Below, piece by piece: positions 51,605 to 63,418 of a stretch of DNA of 64,000 nt. Source of the stretch: Stereum hirsutum FP-91666 SS1 (lineage: Eukaryota > Basidiomycota > Agaricomycetes > Russulales > Stereaceae). Position 1 is the stretch's first letter. Every line of letters starts with the position of its first letter. The stretch covers positions 1,310,760 through 1,374,759 of the forward strand of contig NW_006763142.1 of assembly GCF_000264905.1 (NCBI RefSeq). Reading direction: 5' to 3'. The position numbers and the translations under genes were made by a program. The notes under the pieces are model-generated. The model was not told the DNA's origin. It saw only the letters and a program-made list of their open reading frames with translations, and did no database searches.

Positions 51605-52899
51605 CAGGACGGAGTTGTCGACGCAAGGAAAGACTGGAATGGGGAGTCAAATCGCACTGAGGAACTCGCAGTCAGAACCTGACTGGAAGAAGGACAACCG
51701 CTTTTGAGATGCAAAGACCCTTATATGTGCTTACGCGGCTAGATGTCCTCTAGTGTTCTGAGCATGCTTGGTCCATCTGTACGTGAACTACGCGCCGGTT
51801 TTGCTCTGGACACGAAGACTGTTTACATATTCACGCAGATCTGACATAGTCGCATCATTTCGGAAATTGATAGCCGAATCAAAGGCGTTCGCCAGAGCGT
51901 GCTCTGTGCGTAGAAGAAGGCGTACACTTAGAGCACCAGTGGGTGCCTCGAGGTGGACAGGAAGAAAGGATGTGCATACCAAAGCAGAAGATGGCTTCGA
52001 CACACTGAATCAGCTTACAAAGAATTCTATACTGAGAAGCATGAGGGTAGGTGTTATATGAGATGCGGATAGACTTACCGAGTTGACCCACTGAAATCTC
52101 GACCTCGCCTGAAGGTTGTCTTATTTATCTGAAAGACATATTCAGTGATCGACCGCTCTTCTTCGTGTATGCATCGATTATTGAGTACCATTGTATGCCA
52201 GTCTCTGCCTGAAGGGAGGCGGGAGGGTTTGACACTGGACGTGGCCGTGCCATGCTGGCTTGGTGGTGGCCTGAATATCTCAACACCAGAAGCATGCCGG
52301 CAACGCTAGACCTCGAAGGAAAGTGAGAAGATCAATGTCGACTTCTTGGCCTCGAGCAAATAAGATGTTTCGGAATGGAAAGCGGAAGATGTTCACCACA
52401 CGGTGCACGCCCTCCACAAATTTGATGGGCGATCGCAGGATTTGATCCTTTCCGGTAACGAAGGTCGCCGTCGGATGCGGCTAGTAATCGGTCACAGATC
52501 CAACTTGGAAATTTCGCCGTGGTTACCTGTACTTTGCCCCCACGCAAAGCGTTCATCCTGTTGGCGCGAAGATTACTCTGCACTTGCGCCTAGAGAAATA
52601 CACTGTCTGGTACAGATATAAACTGCATCACAATCCCTCGTTCGTTCAGCAGTGTTCCCTATCTTCGACCAGTAGTTGCGTCCGTGTCGAATGCGAGTTG
52701 TCGTGGATACAGACAATTTGCTACCCAGATTTGTGAAATATCTTCCACATGAGAATTCCGAGAGCATTGGCGCGTAATTGGAATGTAGGATATACGATTG
52801 CTGTGAGAACAGCCAGGGAAGTACTCAACGATTATGGGGTATGGTCTCAGCCAGCAACAGATGTCATTCCTCCGCGTCAATATACTGTTCATCAAGATA
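51605..52899. other. Intergenic between P450-4 and P450-5
   Basis: 1.3 kb; P450-4 upstream region and P450-5 3' region. No gene recognised. Confidence 0.5.
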
Positions 52900-55370
52900 T
52901 CAAGTATCTTGGGCCACATTGATCCCTCGAATGAGTCTGGCACTGGCGACCGACCTCGGGGTGATGAAACAAGGGAATGGTGTGGGATGCCTGCGTATGA
53001 GGATCAATAGTATGAGGGAGGTCAACGATCAATCACGAAAAGCAGGGACGATAGGCGAACTCACGAGACGATGCCCAAGGTGAACATTTTCTCTGGCAAT
53101 GGGGCCAATTTTCCATCATCGTCTACCTTCCGCTCAATATCGAATAAAGCTATTATGCAGGCAGTTGTTGTCCATAGCGAATCGAGGGCAAGGAAGCGGC
53201 CCTGTGGAGGTCGACACGATGCACGTCAATAAAGAGCGCCACAGGAAGCAGAAAAAAGGCACGTAGCGCCAGTGCAAGAAGTTCGGGTCAGTGGTGGAAT
53301 AGAAGATCTGAAACAATCACAGATGGAATTCGACTCACGGGACACATTCGTCTGCCAAACCCAAACACGGCCTCGGGGTCGCGAACAGTAGGATCGATCG
53401 CTTTGCCGTCAGCGGTCAGAAATCTAGACGGGTTGAAGACTTCTGGGTCGGGATAGGCTACTGGATCACGTAGAATTGCCCTTGAAAGGAAAATCAAGTT
53501 CATTATAGCGCTAGGACGATCTGCCAGACAGATATGAGATGAGATACCAAGAGTTTGCAAGAACAGTAGCGCCTTTCGGGATGTAGTACCCGTTGTAAAG
53601 GTCTGACGTAGCAGAAGAATGCGGTATACCTGTATAATTGCCATCACAATTAGAACGGGAACACCGTGAGAAAGAGTGAGGGTCATTGAAGGATTGAAAG
53701 AGCTAATCCTCACCGAGCGGGAAAGGAGGAGCCCATCGGAGGACTTCTTTGACGACGGCTGTGATATAGGGTAGGTTTTCTTGATCTGAGAATTCAGGTA
53801 GACGAGTCAAGCCGACAACGCGGTCAATCTCCTCATGCGCTCGGTGTTGAACGTCCGGAAATAGGATCATGACAAGAAAGAGCGAGTGGATGACGGAAAC
53901 TGTCTTTGGGCGTCGAAGGTGAGCGTGAGTCAAATAGGGAAATTCAGTAATTTGAACGACAGAGAAAAGACGTACTGTGTCAGAGCCGCCTATAAAAATC
54001 GCCACGGTATTTAGATAGTGACAAACCTATTACGAGGCTTCTGTAGGACACGTACCGGCATATACAGTACCAGCGACGCTTTTGATCGTGCCCTCTCGAC
54101 GAGGAGTATCGATCGTCCCGTCATCAAACATGGAAATGAGGTCGGTTCCTATGCATGGTTTTGCAGAGCCTTTGTTCTGTCACGCAAAATGGGTGAATGT
54201 CGGGTGGGAACTACGAAGGCAGGGAAAGAGACTGACGACTTGCTGCAATAGCCACTCATACGGTCCGTCTGACATACGTACGACTTGAGCCTTCAAGATG
54301 TCTACCTTTTTCTTCCACCACATGCCAGGAACCCAGCTTGGGATATGTTGGACTGTCAGAGTCCAAGAGCGGGAACGATGAGTTAGCAATAGCACAAATG
54401 GAACTATGGCTTGGAAGCACGCACTCCAAGGAAGTATATCGATGATGCTCATGTTATCGCATGTCTCGACCCCTCTAAGTGCCTTGTCCGCGGTATCAAG
54501 AAATTCGTCGCCCTCAGGCTTAGTTTCAATACCATATGAGATGTCGAGCATCAAAGATCCCGTCACACTTGGAGCACAGAGGCAATTAGCCATGTCGAGG
54601 CCCGATAGGAAGGACGTGGGACGACTTGTGCATGGACTCACTGGTGAATATGATGCACGAATCGCTCCGGAGAGTCCAGAAGCCGGGCCAAAAGCGAACG
54701 AACTGTAGACATCTGACGTTCCCTGTACTGCAGCACCTCCCCTTTACGAAAGAAAGGGTCGAAACAACGACGACAGATCTTCCAGTGCTCGCCGTTAGAC
54801 AAAGGGAAGGTCCAATCGAGCCCACATCTAGAACATGATTATTCAGGTTCTCGTAGAATATAGATCCATGCGAGAACAACAACGTACGCTTCTACCAACA
54901 TCGGGAATCGAGGGCTTGAAACAGACCCTATCAGACGAAGATAAGTTTCGAATAGTGAGAGTACACACCGGCCGGAGTATAAGGCCCCTCGTTTCTCAAA
55001 TAGATCGACTGCAGTCTTGAAATCATTGAGCACTACGATAGTCGTTCCCAGGACGTTTAAGCTAATGATAGGAGAGCCTGACGATGAAGACCACCAGGAA
55101 ACATTCAGCCTCGTTCTTTTGCCGTTGAAAGCCTATGTACTCACCTATCTCGCGAGACCAGTCTCTAAATGCAACCCATGGTTCTATCGACGGCATATCG
55201 AAGACATTTCCGATGACCGGGAGGCCCTTCGGCCCAGGAGGGTATGGATAGTTCTTTCTTTGCTTTAGGAAAAGCGCAATCGACATAACTGCGCACCCAG
55301 CACATAGCCCAGCATCCAGAAGTGTGATCCCAGCAGGAGACGGAAGGGATGGGGCGGGTATATCAAACAT
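52900..55370 (-). CDS. Cytochrome P450 monooxygenase, array member 5
   Basis: Start chosen at MFDIPAPSLPSPAG (55370), matching members 2 and 4; an upstream in-frame codon would add an unlikely extension. Ends RLIRGINVAQDT at 52900. Seen: anchor segment, YPPGPKGLPVIGN, CGLDWTFPL-type exon, I-helix GGSDT, KEVLRW, and the heme loop FGFGRRMCPG with the cysteine present. The same 13-exon plan. The nearest relative within the window is member 4. Confidence 0.9.
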
Positions 55371-56609
55371 CGGACTCGAATGTCGACGCAAGGAGAGCGA
55401 AACAAACTGTGAAGGGTCGCAATCAGAAATCAACCGGGAGGATAATGGTCCCTTTTGAACCGCTCTAAGAAGGACTTACACGTAGTCAGGCGGGCAGATC
55501 CCTGGTCTTCTGAGAATACTCAGTCTGTCTGTGTGCGAAGCGTACGATGACATTACTCTGAAAATGAACACAGTTTACATAGTAATTTAGGATGGGATAC
55601 GGCCTATTCATTTCCGAGGCTGGCAGCCGAGGTATTGTTTGGTCGGACATTCGCTAGGGCTCGCATTGGGCGTACAGATAAGGCGTACCCGAAGAAATAA
55701 CAGACAGTGGGCACTTGGTGGGCACCATTATAATGCGGGTGTGGTATATTTGTATGTTGAGGTAGAAGACGTTCGATACCATGATGGAATGAGCCTATGG
55801 AGGCTTCTATAATGAGAAGTCTGAGGTCAAGTTATTGTACGAGATGCGGACAGCCTGACCGGCGCGCGGCGCGCACGTTAAAAGTTCACGTGAAGATCGT
55901 CTTATGGCTCTGAGACGAATGTCTGTCATATATGTTACTATATGGCAGCATTTGTGTGGAAGACTGAGACCTGATAATCTATGCTCGAGACATCACGACA
56001 ACGCAAAACCCAAGTAAAAGAAGAAGAATATCAGTGTCGCTCTCCGACCCTGCCGGACATCTGCTGTATCATTCTGTTCCGTCAAAGGGAAAGTTTCGTC
56101 AAAGAATGCAGACACAATATACTCACCAAGCGATACAGTCGTCAAAAGTTGCACACCGCATGCATTTTCTTCCCTTCCTCCTCTCACCGTAAGTACGCGT
56201 CGAACGTCGATGGTTTGTTGATGGCGATCGTGAGAAGAACTTGATTTCTGTCGGACAACGGAGGTTGCCGGGCAGTGGGAAGGAGACCGATCAAGGTTCC
56301 GCCCGAATTCAACTTTGCCGCAACTTCAGTGCCGTGTCTGCCTTGCCTCCAGAGCGCACTTCCGGTTGGCCATGAGGCGAGGTTCACTCGGCTGGATGTG
56401 TGAGCAGCATACAGTATTGTGTGTCCAAGCAAATAAAAGTACAAGCTTCCTGAACTAAGTACTTGATTCTTCGTCCATTCCTTCGAATCCCATCTCGATT
56501 CTACGAGCTTGAGAGCGAGAACTTGAAGCAGTGCCGTACGTTCAATCTCGTCCAACGACATCGGGCCGACGTTCCCAGACCATCCTTCCATCTCGTCAAT
56601 GCATCTGAA
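55371..56609. other. Intergenic between P450-5 and P450-6
   Basis: 1.24 kb; no gene recognised. A small GC-rich block (GGCGCGCGGCGCGC) occurs near 55860-55875. Confidence 0.5.
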
Positions 56610-59225
56610 TTACTCCGCACGGTCCACCCCGACCGCTCGAACGAGCCTCACACTAGCCTCTGACCTCGGTGTGATCGAGCACGAGAATTTAGTAGGATGT
56701 CTTCACGAACAACAAAAAAACCTCAGCGGCTAGAGAACGAGAGCAAAGTGGAGAGGAGAGGGGCGGCTCACGAGACTAAGCCCATGACGAACATCTCCTC
56801 CGGCATCGGCACCAACTTCCCATCGTCGCCTACCTTCCTCTCAATCTCGAACGTAGCCAATATATACGCGAATGTGATCCATAAGGATTCATGAGCTACG
56901 AAGCGGCCCTGGGTAGTTCAACATCATGTTAATAGGTTCTGATAACAAGTGAAAGAACGAGTGTGGGCAGTGCTTACTGGCCATATACGCCGTCCGTATC
57001 CAAACGTGACTTCAGGATCACGGACGGTAGGATCGATTTTGGTGCCATCATGGGTCAGGAATCTGGACGGGTTGAAGGTGTCTGGGTCTGGATACGCCTC
57101 TGGATCGCGTAGGATGGCCCTAAATCAAAGTATTTGAGCCAGAGCGGAGTGCATGGGATGTCCATAAACTGAAATCAAGATCGACGACGCAGACACAACG
57201 CACCAAGAGTTGCCTAGGACCATGCAGTCTTTCGGGATATAATACCCGTTATATGTGTCGGCTGTACTCGTACGATGGGGTAAACCTACACCATCATCAC
57301 AGCGCATTACACCGGCCCCAAGATAAGTATAGGATGTGAGTATGGTAGTAGTTGGTGCCAAAAAAAGAAATAAAGGGCAGAACGTACCCAAAGGCAATGG
57401 CGGAGCCCAACGCAGAATCTCTTTCACGATCGCGGTGATGTAGGGTAAACTCTCCTGATCAGAGAATTCAGGAAGACGGTCTGAACTCGGGCCAACGACG
57501 CGGTCTATTTCGGCTTGTGCGCGTCGCTGGACATCGGGGAAGAGGGTCATGACGAGGCAGAAAGTGTTGAGAACGGAAGCGGTCTTTCGGCCATCAAAAG
57601 GGGAAAAGGAAAGTGAGTGGAAAGGGTACGGTGTGCTAGACGTGGAAAAGAGCGAAGACCGACCGTGTCGTAACCAGCTAGAGAATGGTAGCACTGTTTG
57701 GCAGGAGCCTGTACTATCGTTGTGAAGACTCTGAATCACGCACCCACGTAAACCGTCCCAGCGATACTTTTGATGGCATACTCTCTTCGGAAATTATCAG
57801 TTATCTCATCCTCGAACCTAGCCATGAGATCAGTCGTCACGCAGGGTTTTGCCAGCCCTTCGTTCTTTTGCGGTGCGTAACGGCCGATCAGCAGACATCA
57901 TAAGAGTCCAGACGAGATGGAATAAGTAGATGGCCTACGAGTCCTTCCTTGACCCGCTCGTAAGGTGCGTCGACCATCTGCAAGACGTAGGTCTTCAAAA
58001 CGTCGATACTTTGCTTCCAACGCATGCCGGGGATCCAACTCGGAATGTGTTGAACTGCCATATCGCCATACCGCGAACACGAGAAGGCAAGAGTTCAATT
58101 TATAACAAAAACGGCGATAGGATGACTAGTAGAATGGAATCGTGAATGACGTACGCCACGGAAAGATATCGATGATGCCCGTATTGTTACAGTTTTCCAA
58201 TCCTCTGAGCGCTCTCTCCGAAACATCGATGAACTCGTCGTCTTCCTGTTTCGCCTCTATACCATACGCGATATCGACAAACATAGCCGCTGTGATGCTT
58301 GTGGGCCGTGGCCCAAAACGACTTCAATCAGCCATCATAACTCGGACTCGAGCGAAGTACCAATAACTATGGTGGCTGGACGACTGACTGGTGAATATGA
58401 CCCTCGAACCGCTCCGGAGATTCGAGAAGCCTCGTGAGGAGCGCATGGGCCGTAGAAAGCTGGTGTGCCCTCCATCGTGTCATCTCGGCCTTGCGGAAAT
58501 AAGAATCGAATGTGTGGCGACAGAGTTCCCAGTGGTCGAGTTCGTCGGTTAACACGAACAGCCACTTGCCCCCACATCTGGTATAAGTATACAACGTTAA
58601 CAGACAGATCAGAAACGGAATTCGTAAATGGAGGCAGCGTTGACTGGAATGTAGACTTACGCCTCATTCATCATGGGGAACCGAGGGCTTCATCATCCAT
58701 ATCCATTGTGATACACATAAGTATTTCAGCAGAGGATAGAGAGCTCGTGATCAACTTGAAGCCCGGTGGTAGGTAGCATACTGTAGCACATACCGGTTCA
58801 AGTGCATGGATCCCCGTTTCTCAAACAGATCAACCGCCGCTTGGAACTCATTGATCACCACTATTTTCCTGCCCATCATATCGAGCCTAATGATAGGAGA
58901 GCCTGCCCGTCCATTGTCCAAGCCGCAATCAGTCTCAGGCTACGTCTTCCTGCCATCCTGGGTATCATATCTAGTACGCAAAATGCTCACCCATCTGACG
59001 AGACCAGTCCCTATAAGTAACCCAGGGTTGTTTCTCCGGATTATCGAAGACGTTCCCGATGATCGGAAGACCCTTGGGACCAGGCGGATACGGCAGATTC
59101 AGCTGTTTAAATTGTTGCCGGCGGGTATACAAAGTGACGGCGACGATCAGGGTTGTACAGCAGACACCGATGTCCAGGAGGGTGAGTCCAGGAAGTGCCA
59201 GTGCAGACAGTGGTGGTAAGACCAT
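56610..59225 (-). CDS. Cytochrome P450 homologue without the heme cysteine (Cys to Trp), array member 6
   Basis: All 13 exons are intact, from 59225-58991 to a last exon ending at 56610, giving 533 residues with every splice phase closing. Exons 2-6, 8, 10, 11 and 12 have exactly the lengths found in member 1. Seen: anchor, YPPGPKGLPIIGN, CGGKWLFVL, I-helix AGYDT, KEILRW (ExxR). The heme loop reads FGYGRRIWPG: the codon at 56981-56983 is TGG (Trp457) instead of Cys. A P450 without this thiolate should not do normal monooxygenation. It could be a recently inactivated gene, a pseudo-enzyme, or a base-call error. Arg-Arg before and Gly after are kept. Confidence 0.9.
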
Positions 59226-60027
59226 CGTGGGATAGATAGATAAATTGTCTGTGTTTCTTTACAGTAAGCAGTGATAGTATACGCGCGCAGGAGGTGCCAG
59301 AACACAAGAAGACGAACGTGAGCCAGCCCGGGAGGCTTTTCCAAGTGCACAGATTCCGTCTTTATACATTATACATATACATTCTGTGCCGGGAGAGCTT
59401 GCCGTCCGACGCTTCTCCACATCGCGAGGGAGTGGAAGTCACGCAAGCCGATCAGTCGTGAGAGCAAGAATGGACGGAATAAGTTATAGTAGTGGGTGCC
59501 TATATACAGAGACCAGTAAGCAATGTATGCAGAACCCAAATTCAACTTGGGCTCCATATGTATGCAATATCGAACAGAAAGGAAAACCCGGGTTGGCTAG
59601 AGGGCACGGGAATTCCAGATGCGGGTCTTCTTACTGCATTGAAAAGAGGTCGATCTGAAGAACTTTCCATGACGATCTGTATGCTTTTGTACACCCCTCC
59701 CCTCTTGCTGTTGTTCTTGAAGAGCTATAGTAAAACAGCATATTCAAACATACTCTCGTGGCGTTGCTGTGAACCAGCCTCGTGTGGTATCGCCATGCAT
59801 GTCGGAGGAACCAAACCCAAGTGCGGGCTCCAAAGGGTCCTGGATAAGCATCGTAAACTTCACTCTCGCTCGGAGGCCTATCGATCGGTATCGATGACTG
59901 AACGTGCTGTGAATGTAAACGTAAATGTAAGCGTGAAGTCGAGCCAGAGTCATACGTTCAAGGGCATGGTATTAATGCATTTCCGAATCATAGACCATCT
60001 TTCTATCCCGTTAGTATCAATCAATCA
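59226..60027. other. Upstream region of P450-6
   Basis: 0.8 kb with AT-rich TATA-like stretches near 59362-59385 on the minus strand. No gene recognised. Confidence 0.45.
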
Positions 60028-60735
60028 CTCGCACGACCGCTCGAACAAGCCTCACAGAAGCCTCTGACCTCGGTGTGATCGAACATAACATTCGGATGTC
60101 GAATGATGTCTTTGGCAAACGAACACCTCAGCTCACATCTTCCTAAAGAACAAGAGTGGGGAGGGACGGCTCACGAGACTAAGCCCATGACGAACATCTC
60201 CTCTCCTCCGGCATCGGAACCATGGCCAACTTCAACTTCCCCATCGTCGTCTGCTTACCTTCCGCTTATGCTTATGATAATCTCGAGCTTAGCCAATATA
60301 TAAGTACGCGAATGTGAGCCATAGTAGGAATTCGTGGGCCTGGAGAGTTCAGTATGTCAATAGGTTCCAATAACAAGTGCGAGTTGGACGAGCGGGGAAC
60401 TTGGGTGCTGCTTACTGGACATAAGTATACGCCGTCTGAATCCATATCTAAATGTGACTCCAGGGTCTCGGATACAAGGATCGATTTTGCGAACCATCAT
60501 CAGGGGTCAGGGGTCAGGAATCTATGTTAGTATGTATTATAGACGGGTTGAAGGTACCTGGGTCGGGATACGCCTCTATATCACGCAGAGCGGCCATAGC
60601 CCTGTTAAGTGAATGAGATGCAAGTAGACAGGATCAAGGCGGACACGACGAACGCACGAAGAGTTGCAGTAGCCTGAGGACCATGCTGTCTCTCGGGCTA
60701 TAGTATAATACCCGTTACGAGTGTTGCTGATGCCA
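60028..60735 (-). pseudogene. Truncated P450 pseudogene, copy of the 3' end of P450-6
   Basis: Aligns with 56625-57260, i.e. the last four exons and introns of member 6, and stops at about 60735 in low-complexity sequence. The reading frame is destroyed by many small insertions, several of which duplicate neighbouring bases (extra CTCCT, a doubled CAGGGGT unit, an extra AGTA). At the heme site the codon is TGT (60419-60421), followed by CCA, so this copy keeps the ancestral cysteine apart from a 4-base insertion next to it. No upstream exons are present. Confidence 0.85.
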
Positions 60736-61338
60736 CCCCCACCTCACGCACTCACTCACTCATTCATCCCAATTACCCTCCTACCCATCCCCTCCTACCC
60801 ATCCCAACCGCCCTGCTACCCATCGCCACTCCCATCATTCCCACCATTCATACGTTCATACCCAAATCAAGGTCAAGCCAGTCCAGAATCTCCAAGCGAG
60901 TCTAGAGTTCAGAGTTCAGAGTTCAGAGTCACTCGAACTCCAACGTTGACAAAACGCCGGAACCGGAACCGGAAGCATGGACGCGCTGTGTCATTCTGCT
61001 GGTATGCATCCTGTCAGCTCGGGGTTATACATTCCATTCGATTTATAGAGAGCAGGCGTTTTTGATGCGCAGAGGCACTGAGGGGAGTATGCACATAGGT
61101 TGACTGTGACTGTAACTGTTGCGGACGGTAGTCGTTGGTTTAGATGAAAGGTGGGTCTGAATGAATTAGAGCGGACACGAGATATATATATTTGCTTTGC
61201 ATCTAAAATGACAAGCACCCGAACACGGAGGCAATCATACTATCATGATAGCACGAACGATCAGCAACGCCCGAACAAATTCGAGTCCCACGAGAAAGGA
61301 CTCACCGCGACCGCGACCGCCACACCTCTCCTCCCTTA
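60736..61338. other. Low-complexity intergenic region
   Basis: C-rich (CCCATC-type) runs at 60736-60870, a short AGAGTTC repeat (about three copies) at 60903-60925, and a GGAACC doublet near 60960. No gene recognised. Confidence 0.5.
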
Positions 61339-61459
61339 CCGGCTCTCCTGCGAGCTCCTTCACCGGCTCTCCTGCGAGCTCCTCCACTGGCTCTCCTGCG
61401 AGCTCCTCCACCGGCTCTCCTGCGAGCTCCTCCACCGGCTCGCCTGCTAGCTCCTCCAC
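61339..61459. repeat. 24-bp minisatellite, about five copies
   Basis: Unit ACCGGCTCTCCTGCGAGCTC plus four bases (CTTC or CTCC), repeated about five times with few changes. On the minus strand it lies in frame directly after the stop codon of the neighbouring gene and would encode repeats of EELAGEPV; on the plus strand it would encode TGSPASSS repeats. Confidence 0.9.
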
Positions 61460-62134
61460 TCACTCATCCTCATCCTCATCCCACTTCCCTCCCTTCCACC
61501 CATACCTCCACCCAAAATACCCAGCCAACCCCACCAAACTACCCACCCCCGCCGCGCCCACCACACCCCTCACCCCCAACTTGACCGCCCCAGTCTCCAA
61601 CCCACGCCCTCCCATTCCACTCCCCCTTTGACGCGCAACCAACCCACCCACCAACCCCACCCCCGCCCCTACACCCGTCCACTCATCCACCTCCATCTGT
61701 CCCTTATTCTCTAGCAATCTCCACGTCCGATCCTGCCATTCTATGGGTTCGCGGCCAGACATTTGATAAGGTAAGATGAGGGCACAGAGGAGGGCGGAGG
61801 TGAAGAGGGAGGAGAAGCCGGAGGAGCGGAGGAGGCGGGTTGGGAGGGGGTAGTGTGGTGGTGGTTTAACGTTGTTGCCATTGACGTTCCCTTTGATGGG
61901 GAGGGGGAGGGAACCGGAGGCGGTGGGTGGAAGTGGAGATGTCGATGAAGAGGGGAGAGAGGACTTGGTGGCAGAACGAGCTCGAGCAAGATCAACGAGG
62001 TGCGAAGTCCCGCCGATTGCGAGACCTATGCCGGATCCGAGGGTGAAGGCGCGTGCGGCGACGTGGGTGGTGAGGATCGTGCGTGCGTACGGCTGGTCTT
62101 CTGTGTATTCCGTGTGGGGGAAGAAGCGGTACAT
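61460..62134 (-). CDS. Hypothetical 224-aa protein with membrane segments
   Basis: Single open frame from MYRFFPHTEY at 62134 to WDEDEDE and TGA at 61460. The N-terminal part (YARTILTTHVAARAFTLGSG) and the glycine-rich hydrophobic stretches (SGIGLAIGGTSHLV, SLFTSALLCALILPY, GAGVGLVGGLV, VVGAAGVGSLVGLAGYFGW) suggest two to four membrane helices. This is loosely like small mitochondrial inner-membrane proteins, but I do not recognise the family. A perfect GTGAGT donor overlaps the stop codon, so the annotated C-terminus could instead be spliced to a downstream exon. It shares a 467-bp promoter region with uS7m. Confidence 0.65.
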   Translation of the reverse strand: MYRFFPHTEYTEDQPYARTILTTHVAARAFTLGSGIGLAIGGTSHLVDLARARSATKSSLPSSSTSPLPPTASGSLPLPIKGNVNGNNVKPPPHYPLPTRLLRSSGFSSLFTSALLCALILPYQMSGREPIEWQDRTWRLLENKGQMEVDEWTGVGAGVGLVGGLVARQRGSGMGGRGLETGAVKLGVRGVVGAAGVGSLVGLAGYFGWRYGWKGGKWDEDEDE

Positions 62135-62601
62135 CTCGTGTACTCAGTGCTTGCAGGTGGATGTAGGGTTTACGGGTCGAGCAAACACTGCTGCCGTTGG
62201 GAATGAAAATGATACAGAGAGGGGAGAGGGGAGAGGAGAGAGGAGAAGGGAGTAGTACAAAAAGGAGGACGGGCATTGGTCGAGGACTTATATCGAGAAA
62301 CAAGGCCGGGCTAGACTGAGTCGTGTTCATCAGAACGGAGCGTTAGTGTTTTCGACAAGTGCCGCTCGTACGCGCAGACGTCGGCCTGGGGATAGCTGAT
62401 TATATATATGCACACAAGCTCTGCAGTCGAGAAGGCGCTGGAGACCTCTCGCTTTAGGGCTGCAGAACGGAAAGAGAGATGACATAATGTTGCTTTAGTG
62501 GGTGGCCCACGTGGCAAAAAGAAAGAAATAATCGAGCGCGTCGTTCGCGACTTGCTCCTCAACGTTCACGTCGACGTCGCCCTCAACGCTCTCAACGCAA
62601 A
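62135..62601. promoter_or_regulatory. Bidirectional promoter region
   Basis: 467 bp between the start codons of the hypothetical membrane protein and uS7m. It includes a purine-rich GAGAGGGGAG tract near 62217-62252. Confidence 0.5.
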
Positions 62602-63418
62602 ATGCTCTCACCACTACGGCACCACGCCGTCCGACGGTCCCTCCTCTCCTTCCCGTCCCGAACGCTCTCAACGCTCCCCTCCTCGCCCTCCTCCTCGTCC
62701 TCCACTCCCCCACCACCCACCACACCCGATGACTTCGACTTCATCCCCCCTCCACCGCTCACAACAGGCCACTCCCCCGGCTCCCCCGACCCCGCCTACA
62801 CCCGTGCAGTCCTAACCAACCCCTTCGCCCGCACCCCCGACAACACCTTCTCCCCACCCTCCCTCTCCGCCTTCCCCTCCCGCCGCACCCAACCCATCAT
62901 CATGGACCTCCCTCCTCCCGCCGATCCCCTGCTCCACTACCTCACCTCCGCCCTAACCAAAGACGGAAAACGCGCGCGCGCGAGCGGGATCGTGTCGAGG
63001 ATGCTGTTGCATGTACATGCGCTGAGTCGCGGTGCGCCGCCATTGGATATTGTGAGGGAGGCCGTGTTCGCGGCGGCGCCGAGTATTAGGATTAAGAATA
63101 ATAAGAGGGCGGCGACGGTGGTGCCCGTTCCGATGGTGATGAATGAAAAGGCGAGGGTGAGGGGGGCTGTTAAGTGGATATTGCAGGAGGTGGAGGTGGG
63201 GAGGAAGGGAGGGAGGAAGGGTCCGATGAGGGTCGAGGAGAGGTTGGCGAGGGAGGTTATTAAGATCGTGCAGGGGCAGAGCGAGGTGTTGAAGAAGAAG
63301 GAGACGTTGCATAAGCATGCGATGGTCAATAGGTGCGTAGTTTTTTTCCTTCCGATGTGGGGGAGGTGAGGCTGATGTGGCTTTTTGATGTAGGGGAAAC
63401 GCGCTTTCGAGGGTGTAG
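62602..63418 (+). CDS. Mitochondrial small-subunit ribosomal protein uS7m (Rsm7-like)
   Basis: Exons 62602-63332 and 63394-63418 give 251 residues. The N-terminus (MLSPLRHHAVRRSLLSF...) is a mitochondrial targeting sequence followed by a Pro/Ser-rich stretch. The S7 domain contains LTSALTKDGKRARASGIVSRML, then IRIKNNKRAATVVPVPMVMNEKARVRGAVKWIL and RLAREVI, ending KKETLHKHAMVNRGNALSRV. It binds 12S/15S-type mitochondrial rRNA in the 3' (head) domain of the small subunit. The short second exon restores the conserved NRGNALSRV end. Confidence 0.93.

Noticed and set aside
39475..59225. Classical secondary-metabolite cluster
   Set aside because: No PKS, NRPS, terpene cyclase, transporter or transcription factor was found among the P450s in this window.
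61245..61631. Plus-strand ORF encoding SPASSSTG repeats
   Set aside because: Produced by the minisatellite read on the other strand; no gene signals.
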